From: Myxococcales bacterium
GTDB lineage: Bacteria; Myxococcota; Polyangia; Polyangiales; Polyangiaceae
Length of the DNA stretch: 19,800 nt
Reading direction: 5' to 3'
Assembly: GCA_003151595.1 (NCBI GenBank)
Contig: PLXW01000054.1
Coordinates: 1-19,800 of the forward strand
The position numbers and the translations under genes are program-made. The notes beneath the pieces are model-generated. The model was not told where the DNA came from. It saw nothing but the letters and a program-made list of their open reading frames with translations, and searched no databases. This document shows, piece after piece, positions 1 through 8,588 of this stretch; the stretch's first letter is position 1; every line of letters starts with the position of its first letter.

Positions 1-6
1 CGGGGT

Positions 7-128
7 CCTAATCGGATCAGTGCGTCGTCTGAATCGATTCAGAGTGGGGTCCTAATCGGATCAGTGCGTGGCCCTAATCGATCCAGAGGGCGGACTGGAT
101 CGATGTAGAGGCCGCCCTGATCGGGTTG
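7..128. repeat. degenerate ~22-bp periodic repeat array
   Basis: Six related 13-15 nt units (starts near 7, 28, 51, 73, 94 and 116) share a core like CCTAATCGRATCAG. They recur every 21-23 bp, about two helical turns. Units 1 and 3 sit inside a 24-nt identical direct repeat (2-25 and 46-69). Unit 2 contains a perfect 16-nt palindrome at 28-43 (TCTGAATCGATTCAGA). Units 4-6 are progressively diverged. The array touches the window edge and may continue to the left. No ORF of quality covers it. It could be a multi-site operator, a decaying tandem repeat or part of an intergenic repeat family; the sequence does not decide between these. Confidence 0.7.
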
Positions 129-158
129 CGCAACGCGTGCACCTCGGCGTTCGCGCGA

Positions 159-175
159 TGCACGACGCTCGTGCA
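159..175. repeat. short perfect inverted repeat upstream of the first lipoprotein
   Basis: TGCACGA and TCGTGCA are perfect 7-bp arms separated by three bases. Two further copies of GCGTGCAC flank it (135-142 and 178-185). It lies about 100 bp upstream of the start at 272, so it could be an operator or a hairpin in a leader. No T-run follows, so an intrinsic terminator is unlikely. Confidence 0.35.
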
Positions 176-271
176 CAGCGTGCACTCCGTCGCCGCGATT
201 CCGTGCTGTTCTAGGCATTTCTGGCGCTCTGCAGCAGTGGCGCGCACGTTGCGAAGAGCCCCGTCACATCA

Positions 272-898
272 ATGACGAACCGCTCCGCATTCCTCTCGCT
301 CCTCCCCGCCACGCTCCTTCTCGGTCTCTCCGCGGGCTGCGCCGTGCAAACGTCGGAGGACGACGCGCACGCGACCGGCACCACGGAAGAAGCCATGGTC
401 GTCTGCCGCCTGCCCCAGGTCACCCCCTCGGTCGTCGGAACGCTCGGCGTCCCGCCGCTCACGCCGCAAGGTCCCGGCCCCGGCGCGCCCGTTCTCGGTC
501 AGTCGTCCCCCGGCTACCAGACCACGAACTGCCAGGGCACCTACGAGATCGAAGCCGAGATGCCGGCCAGCGAGCCGACGCCGCCGCAGACGGAGCTCGT
601 GATCTTCCAGGTCGATACGTTGGAGCTCAACGCGCGAAGCGACTGCGCGACCGCGCTTCACATGTCGTACTCCATCCAGGGGATGCAGAACGGAACCTGG
701 GTTCCGATCGAGAACGGCCTCGGAAAGACGTGGCTGGGGACCAACAGCTGCGAAATCAGCGGCTTCGCGTCGCTCACGCTGACGCAGGCCGAGGCGTACA
801 CGGGCTTCCGCCTGGCCGGGTCGGCGTACCTCAAGGAGGGCTCGGTCGTGACATACCTCCCCGTGTTCCTGGAGATTCAGCAAGACCCGACGTTCTGA
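272..898 (+). CDS. putative secreted lipoprotein of unknown function
   Basis: The product is 208 aa and I do not recognise a family. The N-terminus is a type II signal peptide: Arg4, a hydrophobic stretch at residues 6-20, then the lipobox LSAGC with the lipidated cysteine at position 23. Lipid anchoring in the envelope is therefore the main prediction. After the lipobox comes an acidic, Thr-rich linker (about 27-42), a Pro/Gly-rich section (51-80), then a region with alternating hydrophobic residues that looks beta-rich (about 88-208). Four further cysteines (45, 87, 125, 160) could form two disulfides, as expected for an exported protein. The ATG start is fixed by the signal peptide; there is no strong Shine-Dalgarno. 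It converges with the tRNA-Leu gene. Confidence 0.8.
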   Translation: MTNRSAFLSLLPATLLLGLSAGCAVQTSEDDAHATGTTEEAMVVCRLPQVTPSVVGTLGVPPLTPQGPGPGAPVLGQSSPGYQTTNCQGTYEIEAEMPASEPTPPQTELVIFQVDTLELNARSDCATALHMSYSIQGMQNGTWVPIENGLGKTWLGTNSCEISGFASLTLTQAEAYTGFRLAGSAYLKEGSVVTYLPVFLEIQQDPTF

Positions 899-949
899 AA
901 CCAAGGCGCCGACGCGCGCCGCGCTCGCTACTCGCGTCCGGCGATTTTG

Positions 950-1032
950 TGGCCCCTGCGGGGGTTGAACCCGCACGCTCTTGCGAGCCGAGGATTTTAA
1001 GTCCTCTGCGTATGCCATTCCGCCAAGGGGCC
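950..1032 (-). tRNA. tRNA-Leu, anticodon UAA
   Basis: The minus strand folds as a complete class II tRNA of 83 nt. The acceptor arm GGCCCCT pairs with AGGGGCC, with discriminator A at 950. The D-arm begins TGGCGGAATGGCA, typical of tRNA-Leu. The anticodon stem GAGGA/TCCTC closes a seven-base loop CTTAAAA, giving anticodon TAA at 999-997. A long variable arm follows, as in leucine tRNAs, and the T-arm is GCGGG/CCCGC with loop TTCAACC. The 3' CCA is not encoded. Downstream on its strand there is only an imperfect GC-rich inverted region (about 905-942) with no clear T-run. Confidence 0.96.
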
Positions 1033-1052
1033 GCGCGTTCCCGCGCACCGCG

Positions 1053-1081
1053 ACCCTACCGCGAACGGAAAAACGTGCCCA
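1053..1081 (-). promoter_or_regulatory. promoter of tRNA-Leu
   Basis: On the minus strand TGGGCA (1081-1076, 4/6 to TTGACA) is followed after exactly 17 bp by TAGGGT (1058-1053). Transcription would start near 1046, giving a leader of about 14 nt before the tRNA 5' end at 1032. Spacing and position fit a sigma70-type promoter; the assignment is by inspection only. Confidence 0.55.
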
Positions 1082-1090
1082 CCGTTCGCG
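1060..1090. promoter_or_regulatory. 9-bp inverted repeat in the tRNA-Leu/uup divergent region
   Basis: CGCGAACGG (1060-1068) and CCGTTCGCG (1082-1090) are perfect inverted arms around a 13-nt A-rich centre. The centre contains the candidate -35 of the tRNA-Leu promoter, and the right arm ends 34 nt before the uup start. It could be an operator for one or both divergent genes, or a 5' leader hairpin of uup. Function is inferred from position only. Confidence 0.4.
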
Positions 1091-1124
1091 CGCGGGCCTC
1101 GATTCAGCTACGAGAGCGCCCCCC

Positions 1125-3200
<2,076 letters not shown>

Positions 3201-3219
3201 CGCGCGCTCCCTTGCTTGC

Positions 3220-5973
3220 TTACCTGGCGCTCCGAGCGATCTTCGCTCCGAAGAACCGCGCGACCGACTCCGCGCCGTGCGCGCGCAGCTCGGCGCACGA
3301 CGTCACGCTCTCCGCTTCCTCGGCCAGCGGGCGCGTCGTCCCCTCCACGTCGGCCAGGTGCGGCTGAAGGAACGACAGCTCCGCGTCGCGCTCGTCGGCG
3401 CTGCATGCGCCTTCCATCACGCGCGCGTACCGGCCGGCGAGCGGGCCCGGGAGCTTCGCGCGCGCCGCCTCCCAGTGCGCGTTCAGCCACGCGAAGAACG
3501 CGCGCGCGGCGTCGGGGCGCGTGAAGATCGACGCTTCGTACCGCGAGCCGAGCACGTAGCTGAAGTCCTGCATCTTCACCTCGTCGCTGAGGAGAAGATC
3601 GAACGTGTGACCGAGCACCTTCGGGTCCTCGAACGTCCCCAGGCCGCTCAAGGCCACGATGCGATCGAGCGGCGCCTTGGCGCTCTTCGCCGCCGCGCGC
3701 AGCTGATCCCATCGCGTCGCGTCGCCGCGAATCGAGGCCACGCGCACCGCCACCGGCGCCACGTCGGCGTCCACGCTGTTCGGATCGGCGATCCAGCGCG
3801 TCGCCAGCGCATCGGCCTCGCGGATCGTGATCGTGTCGTGCGCGAGATCGCCCAGCACCTGGAGCACGTGCGGGCGCACCTGGGCGCTCGCGTCGCTCTC
3901 GTTCGGCTTCGCCTGCCACCCGAGCCGCTTCTTGTGCCCCGCCATGCGCGCCGCCACGTACGAGCGGAACGCCGGGCGGGCCGCTTCGTGGACCAGCGCG
4001 TGATCGACCGCGTACAGCGTGTCGATGACCTGGCTGATCACGTACCCGTCGGTCTCGCCGTCGAACGACGGCAACACCTCGAGCAGCAGGCTCGGCGCGA
4101 GATCGCCGGCGCGGACCTGCGCCCACAGGTTCGAAACGACCCCGATGCGGCTCGCGGCGTCGAGGTGCTGCGCGTCGCGCGCGATGGCCCGCGCGTCGTG
4201 CTCGGAGACCGAGACGCGGTAGTACCCGGCCTCGCTCGCGTTCGGGTACGTCGTCGCGCCGCACGCCGCCTTCGTGTCGACGTGCGCGCTCGCGCCGGTG
4301 AGGAGCGTGCACTCGTCGGCGCCGCTCGCTTCGTGCACGCACACCGGCACGCGCCACGGTGACGTGTCGGTCGGCGCCGCTGCGCCGAGCGGGCGCCACG
4401 CCGACTGCGCGAAATCGAAGCTCGTCTTCCCGGCGTTGCACGACGACTTCACCGCCACCACCGGCACGCCCGGGCGATCGAGGAACGTCGCCGCCATCGC
4501 GCTCACGTCGCGCCCCGACGCGCGGTCGAGCGCGCCGAGGAGATCGTCGGCCGTGGCGTTCTTCCAGGCGTGCCCGCGGATGTAATCGCGCACGCCGCGC
4601 TGGAACGCCTCTTCGCCGATCCAGCGCTCGATCATCGCCAGGACGGCCGCGCCCTTCTGGTACGAGATCCCGTCGAACGCCTCTTCGATCTCGCCGTTCG
4701 TCCGCACCGGCTGCCGTACGGCGCGCGCGCTCGCGAGCGCGTCGGTGTCCATCACGTCCTTCGCGTCGCTCACCGCCTCGGTGTGCACCGTGTACTCCGG
4801 GCGCCAGGCGTCGGTGACCTTCGTCTCCATCCACGTCGCGAAGCCCTCGTTGAGCCAGACGTCGTTCCACCACTGCATCGTGACGAGATCGCCGAACCAC
4901 ATGTGCGCGAGCTCGTGCGCGATCGTGAGCGCCGCGTAGCGCTGCGCGCGAACGCTGGCGTGCTTCGAGTCTTGAAGCAGCAGCTCTTCGCGGAAGGTCA
5001 CCAGGCCCGGGTTCTCCATCGCGCCGGCGCGGAAGTCCGGAACGGCGAGCACGTCGAGCTTCGCGAACGGGTAGGGGAGCGCGAAGTACTCGCCGAGCTT
5101 CTTCACGAGCCCCGCGGTCGCGTCGATCGCGAAGTCGCCGAGCGCCGCTTTCCCCTTCACCGTGATGAGGCGCACCGGCACCGGGCTCTTCGACCCTTCG
5201 CGCACGTCGAAGTCTCCGACCGCGAACGCCACCAGGTACGACGACAGCGGCGGCGTCGTCGCGAACTCGTAGCGCACCGCTCCCGCGTCGTCCTCGTGGG
5301 TGCGCTCGGGCGTGTTCGCCACGGCGAGCATCCCCTTGGGCGCGCGGATCGTGACGTCGTACGTCGCCTTGTACGCCGGCTCGTCGAAGCACGGGAACGC
5401 GCGGCGCGCGTCGGTCGACTCGAACTGCGTGAAGGCGTACCAGCGCTCGCCTTCTTTCACGCGGTACAGCCCCGAGAGATCGTCGGCGAACGGCGCGTCG
5501 TACGTGATCCTGATCGTGGCGCGCCCCGCGGGGAGCGGCTCGGGGAAGATGAGCACGAGCTCCTGCGGCTCCTGCCCTCCGTGCGCGGCGCGCACCGTCG
5601 ACGTGCCGGCGAGCGCCTTGCTGCCGAACGTGGCGCCGACGTCGGTGACGTTCAGATCGTGCCCGTGAAGAACGACGTGCGCCGTCGGATGCGCGATCTC
5701 GAGATCGATCGCCGCCGTGCCGTGAAAGCGCGGCTGCGCAGGATCGATGTCGAGCGCGATGGCGTAGTGCGACGGCGTCGCGAGCGCGGGGAGCCTCCCG
5801 TCGTCACGCGGCGCGGGGGCCTCTTCGACGGGCGGAGTCGCGTGGGGCGTGGTCGCGCTGGTGACCGTCGCGATCGGCGCCGCCGGATCTTCGGCAGGCG
5901 GCGTGGACGCTTCGTGCGCGCACGCGATCACGGTGGACGAAGCAACGAGGACGACGAGCGCGGCGCGACGCAT
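3220..5973 (-). CDS. M1 family zinc aminopeptidase, predicted lipoprotein
   Basis: The 917-aa protein has the full M1 (gluzincin) signature. GAMEN lies at 317-321 (exopeptidase N-terminus recognition), HELAH at 353-357, and the third zinc ligand Glu376 in NEGFAT is 18 residues further. The catalytic tyrosine is Tyr438 in GISYQKG. The N-terminal beta domain spans about 66-260 and a long helical C-terminal domain follows, as in PepN/ERAP-like enzymes of similar length. The N-terminus reads as a type II signal peptide with lipobox VIAC and lipidated Cys18, followed by a Pro/Thr/Ala-rich tether (about 22-62), so the enzyme probably works in the envelope on peptides. The start is supported by AAGGAG (5984-5979) five bases upstream. 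Substrate preference cannot be read from the sequence. Confidence 0.93.
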   Translation of the reverse strand: MRRAALVVLVASSTVIACAHEASTPPAEDPAAPIATVTSATTPHATPPVEEAPAPRDDGRLPALATPSHYAIALDIDPAQPRFHGTAAIDLEIAHPTAHVVLHGHDLNVTDVGATFGSKALAGTSTVRAAHGGQEPQELVLIFPEPLPAGRATIRITYDAPFADDLSGLYRVKEGERWYAFTQFESTDARRAFPCFDEPAYKATYDVTIRAPKGMLAVANTPERTHEDDAGAVRYEFATTPPLSSYLVAFAVGDFDVREGSKSPVPVRLITVKGKAALGDFAIDATAGLVKKLGEYFALPYPFAKLDVLAVPDFRAGAMENPGLVTFREELLLQDSKHASVRAQRYAALTIAHELAHMWFGDLVTMQWWNDVWLNEGFATWMETKVTDAWRPEYTVHTEAVSDAKDVMDTDALASARAVRQPVRTNGEIEEAFDGISYQKGAAVLAMIERWIGEEAFQRGVRDYIRGHAWKNATADDLLGALDRASGRDVSAMAATFLDRPGVPVVAVKSSCNAGKTSFDFAQSAWRPLGAAAPTDTSPWRVPVCVHEASGADECTLLTGASAHVDTKAACGATTYPNASEAGYYRVSVSEHDARAIARDAQHLDAASRIGVVSNLWAQVRAGDLAPSLLLEVLPSFDGETDGYVISQVIDTLYAVDHALVHEAARPAFRSYVAARMAGHKKRLGWQAKPNESDASAQVRPHVLQVLGDLAHDTITIREADALATRWIADPNSVDADVAPVAVRVASIRGDATRWDQLRAAAKSAKAPLDRIVALSGLGTFEDPKVLGHTFDLLLSDEVKMQDFSYVLGSRYEASIFTRPDAARAFFAWLNAHWEAARAKLPGPLAGRYARVMEGACSADERDAELSFLQPHLADVEGTTRPLAEEAESVTSCAELRAHGAESVARFFGAKIARSAR

Positions 5974-5978
5974 GCAAT

Positions 5979-5984
5979 CTCCTT
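5979..5984 (-). promoter_or_regulatory. strong Shine-Dalgarno of the aminopeptidase gene
   Basis: AAGGAG on the minus strand, five bases before the ATG at 5973. It fixes this start and contrasts with several neighbours that have no Shine-Dalgarno. Confidence 0.75.
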
Positions 5985-6090
5985 CGCGGACCGGGTGCCT
6001 CCCCGCGACCGCGAGCGCACGCTGGCCGCGACCGACGGGATCGTCAAGCCAATCGATCGCTGAAATCGGCGCGTGTCGCGCCGCGTCGAA

Positions 6091-6588
6091 TCACCCCGAG
6101 CTCGAAGCGTGCGACGGCATCCGAGGGCGCGGCGGCGACAGTGCCGGAGTCGGGATTTTCGCGCGCCTCATCATCTGCGAATCGATCGGCGGCGAATGAT
6201 CGTGAATCGTCTGGAGGTACTGCGACGAGCGGCCGAGCGTGAACGCCGTCGTGCGCGACGTCATCGCCATCGCCTCGGCCTCGCCGGCGTTCTCCGGCCG
6301 CCACAAGAGCGCGGACGCGCCCGGCGTCCACTCGTACGAGAGGCGCGATCGCTCGCTCCCTCCTTCGAGCCATCCCACGAGCCGCATCCCGACCAGCACG
6401 CTCGCGCGCGGCTTCTTCCGCGGATCGCTGCACGACACCTCGAAGCACACGCCGTCCCGGAAGCGGTAGATCGTGTTCCGGGTCTCGACCCAGCACTCGC
6501 CTTCGAACGAGGTTCGGTTCGCGGAGTCCCAGTCGGTCACCGACGCGAGCCTCTTGAGGAGGTCCCTGCGGGGTTCGTGTGCGCTCAT
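6091..6588 (-). CDS. hypothetical protein, small soluble
   Basis: The 165-aa product is not recognised. It has no signal peptide or membrane segment. The N-terminal half (about 1-95) is dense in aromatic, charged and Cys residues, with a run such as RNTIYRFRDGVCFEVSC (37-53) that looks like beta strands of a compact domain. The C-terminus (about 130-165) is Pro/Ser-rich and probably disordered. The open frame extends 29 codons upstream, but I choose ATG 6588: a TATCCT hexamer lies five bases before it and the upstream extension has low-complexity, non-domain-like content. No Shine-Dalgarno is visible. It could be co-oriented with the aminopeptidase gene but is separated from it by 117 bp. Confidence 0.65.
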   Translation of the reverse strand: MSAHEPRRDLLKRLASVTDWDSANRTSFEGECWVETRNTIYRFRDGVCFEVSCSDPRKKPRASVLVGMRLVGWLEGGSERSRLSYEWTPGASALLWRPENAGEAEAMAMTSRTTAFTLGRSSQYLQTIHDHSPPIDSQMMRRAKIPTPALSPPRPRMPSHASSSG

Positions 6589-6593
6589 GTCGC

Positions 6594-6599
6594 AGGATA
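6594..6599 (-). promoter_or_regulatory. -10-like TATCCT five bases upstream of start (possible leaderless promoter)
   Basis: TATCCT occupies 6599-6594 on the minus strand and is separated from ATG 6588 by five bases. It fits the TANNNT pattern known for leaderless mRNAs in other bacteria. No Shine-Dalgarno lies in between. Confidence 0.45.
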
Positions 6600-6747
6600 G
6601 AGCACGCGCCGTGCCGCGCTTCCCGAAGTGTGTTTCCCCCGAGAATTCCGGTGGTTTCCCGGCGGAAAGGGGCATTCGGTCACGCCCCGTTGGCGGGCGG
6701 CATGTGATGCGCGCGATCCAGTCCTGCCGAGGAAACGGCGCGGCGAA

Positions 6748-7095
6748 TCAGCGCTTCGCGGAGCGGTTCGACGGCGGGCGCGCGCTCGGCGACTTCGGCT
6801 TCGGCGGGGTGTACCCGGTCGTCGGCGTCCCGGCTTCGTCGCGCTGGAGCTTCGACAGCTCCATGACCGCCACGTTCAGCTCGAGCACGAGCTTCAACAT
6901 CGCCTGCCGCTGCGCCTCGCTGGGCGCCGTCGTGATCCACCCTTTCGTCGTGCGTTCGTAGGCAAACGCCTTCGTTCGCAGCTCGCGCAGCTTGAGCAGC
7001 GTCGACTCGGTGGGGTGCAGATCGGCGAGGCGTTCGAGGATGTCGGAGATCGACTGCTCCACGATCGCGAGTCGCGTCGACTTGGCGGGGGCCAT
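6748..7095 (-). CDS. hypothetical protein, helical/coiled-coil
   Basis: The 115-aa product has no recognised family. Residues about 8-85 are rich in Leu, Ala, Glu and Lys with heptad-like spacing, suggesting two long helices that may form a coiled coil. The last 30 residues are Pro, Ser, Lys and Arg-rich and probably disordered (ending SNRSAKR). There is no signal peptide or membrane segment, so it is likely cytoplasmic. The gene is divergent from the M16 operon with only 23 bp between the two start codons. A TACGCT hexamer sits six bases upstream of the ATG and no Shine-Dalgarno is present. A structural or regulatory partner of a neighbour is possible but not shown. Confidence 0.65.
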   Translation of the reverse strand: MAPAKSTRLAIVEQSISDILERLADLHPTESTLLKLRELRTKAFAYERTTKGWITTAPSEAQRQAMLKLVLELNVAVMELSKLQRDEAGTPTTGYTPPKPKSPSARPPSNRSAKR

Positions 7096-7101
7096 GAGTC
7101 G

Positions 7102-7107
7102 AGCGTA
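7102..7107 (-). promoter_or_regulatory. -10-like TACGCT six bases upstream of start (possible leaderless promoter)
   Basis: TACGCT at 7107-7102 on the minus strand is followed by six bases and then ATG 7095. The intergenic space is only 23 bp, so any -35 contact would lie within the start of the divergent M16 gene. Confidence 0.5.
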
Positions 7108-7111
7108 TCAG
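7106..7111 (+). promoter_or_regulatory. -10-like TATCAG seven bases upstream of the M16 start
   Basis: TATCAG (4/6 to TATAAT) is followed by AACGATC and the GTG start at 7119. It overlaps by two bases the -10-like hexamer of the divergent gene. The same sequence AGAACGATCGTG (7110-7121) occurs at the lon start. Confidence 0.4.
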
Positions 7112-7118
7112 AACGATC

Positions 7119-8588
7119 GTGCGCGGCGTGCCATCGCTCTCTTCCTTGGTCGGTTCGGGGTTCGTCCGCGCGTCGCGCGTCGCGCTCGTCGCGTTTGCCG
7201 CGTTTGCCGTGCTTTTCGCGCCGCCCGCGCGCGCCGGCGACCCCATCGCCCACGCGCCGCCGCTTCCCGTGAAGGTCGCGCACCTGGCCAACGGCCTCGA
7301 GGTGGTGATTCACGAGGACCGCCGGACGCCGATCGCCGCGGTGAACCTCTGGTACCACGTCGGCTCGAAGGACGAGGCGCCCGGCAAGAGCGGCTTCGCG
7401 CACCTCTTCGAGCACGTGATGTTTCAAGGGTCGAAGCACGTCCCCGAAGACACGTACGTGCGGTACCTCGAACGCGCCGGCGCGACCGACGCCAACGGCG
7501 CGACGCACACCGATCGCACCGCGTACTACGAGACCGTCCCGTCGAATCGACTCGAGCTCGCGCTGTGGCTGGAGAGCGATCGCATGGGGTTCCTGCTCGC
7601 GCACGTCGACGGGCAGACGTTCGCGGTGCAGCGCGACGTGGTGCGGAACGAGCGGCGCCAGAACTACGAGAGCGTGCCGTACGGACTCGTGGGATCGATC
7701 ATTCGCGCGGCGATGTACCCGGTTGGGCACCCGTACCACGAGCCGGCGATCGGCAACGGGCGCGACCTCGACGCGGCGACGGTGAACGACGTGCGTCAGT
7801 TCTTCCGCGACTGGTATGTGCCACGGAACGCCGTGCTGGTGATCGCGGGCGACGTCGATCCGGAAAAGACGATGGCGCTGGTGCAGAAGTACTTCGCGCC
7901 GATCGCGTCGGGTGACGTGCCCGAGCGGCGCGTGGTGCCACCGATGGAAGCGCGGCAGGCCGAGACCCGTCTCGAGGTGCGCGCCGGCGTGTCGCAGTCG
8001 CGCGTGTACGTGACCTGGTCGACGCCGGCGTTTTTCGCGCCGGGCGACGGCGAGCTCGATCTGATCGCGCGCGCGCTCGCCGGGGGGAAATCGAGCCGGC
8101 TGTACCGACGCCTGGTGTACGAGCTCCGGATCGCGGAAGACGTGAGCGCGTCGCAAGCCTCGAGCGAGTTGGGGTCGATGTTCGAGATCGTGTCGACCGC
8201 GCAGCCGGGGCACACGCCCCGCGAGCTGCTGGCGGCGATCGACGCGGAGATGGAGAAGATCCGCGCGACGCCGATCGCGGACGACGAGCTGACGCGCGCG
8301 AAGACGTCGATGGTCTCGTCGCGGATCTTCTCGCTGGAGCGCGTGGCCTCGCAGGCCGAGCTGCTCAACTCGTACGCGCAGTACGAGCACGTCGGCGACG
8401 CGCTGAGCGACGCGCTCGGGAAAGATCTCGCGCGCTACGAGACCGCGACGGCGACGGCGCTTCGCGATGCGGCCGCGCGCCACCTGCCGGCGCACGCGCG
8501 CGTGGTGACGTTCGTGACGCCGACTCCGGGCGCGCCCGTCTGCGGCGAGCTGGTGGACGCGAACGGATCGAAGAAGGTGACGCCGTGA
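7119..8588 (+). CDS. M16 family zinc metallopeptidase (active partner), exported
   Basis: The 489-aa protein is an M16B-type peptidase. The inverted zinc motif HLFEH lies at 95-99 (ligands His95 and His99, catalytic Glu98), and the third ligand is probably Glu178 in RNERR. Two M16 repeats are expected: the active N-terminal half about 50-270 and the inactive C-terminal half about 270-470. A Sec signal peptide is visible (Arg17/Arg20, hydrophobic 21-34, cleavage after ARA at residue 39), so it acts outside the cytoplasm, likely degrading short or unfolded peptides. The start is a GTG at 7119; GTG 7128 is an alternative that keeps the signal peptide. The stop codon overlaps the start of the second M16 gene, implying translational coupling and a heterodimer. 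Confidence 0.93.
   Translation: MRGVPSLSSLVGSGFVRASRVALVAFAAFAVLFAPPARAGDPIAHAPPLPVKVAHLANGLEVVIHEDRRTPIAAVNLWYHVGSKDEAPGKSGFAHLFEHVMFQGSKHVPEDTYVRYLERAGATDANGATHTDRTAYYETVPSNRLELALWLESDRMGFLLAHVDGQTFAVQRDVVRNERRQNYESVPYGLVGSIIRAAMYPVGHPYHEPAIGNGRDLDAATVNDVRQFFRDWYVPRNAVLVIAGDVDPEKTMALVQKYFAPIASGDVPERRVVPPMEARQAETRLEVRAGVSQSRVYVTWSTPAFFAPGDGELDLIARALAGGKSSRLYRRLVYELRIAEDVSASQASSELGSMFEIVSTAQPGHTPRELLAAIDAEMEKIRATPIADDELTRAKTSMVSSRIFSLERVASQAELLNSYAQYEHVGDALSDALGKDLARYETATATALRDAAARHLPAHARVVTFVTPTPGAPVCGELVDANGSKKVTP
8573..8577 (+). promoter_or_regulatory. Shine-Dalgarno of the second M16 gene, within the first
   Basis: GAAGG lies seven bases before the GTG at 8585, inside the last codons of the upstream gene. 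Together with the 4-base start/stop overlap it supports GTG 8585 as the start. Confidence 0.65.

Noticed and set aside
1..130. Possible CRISPR array
   Set aside because: The unit spacing is about 22 bp, the units are degenerate, and the intervals between them are too short to be spacers; no cas genes are present.
981..1124. Upstream extension of the uup reading frame
   Set aside because: It runs through the antisense of the tRNA-Leu gene and its promoter, and the ABC domain begins right after the ATG at 1125.
3201..3219. Terminator between the convergent uup and aminopeptidase genes
   Set aside because: Only 19 bp, with no hairpin; a short TGCT duplication is all that is visible.
4570..6063. 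497-codon plus-strand frame opposite the aminopeptidase
   Set aside because: The opposite strand has the complete M1 signature and a strong Shine-Dalgarno; this frame is low-complexity Arg-rich sequence.
6589..6675. Longer version of the 165-aa gene starting at 6675
   Set aside because: The extra 29 residues look like non-coding translation, and the TATCCT hexamer would lie inside the gene; ATG 6588 is simpler.
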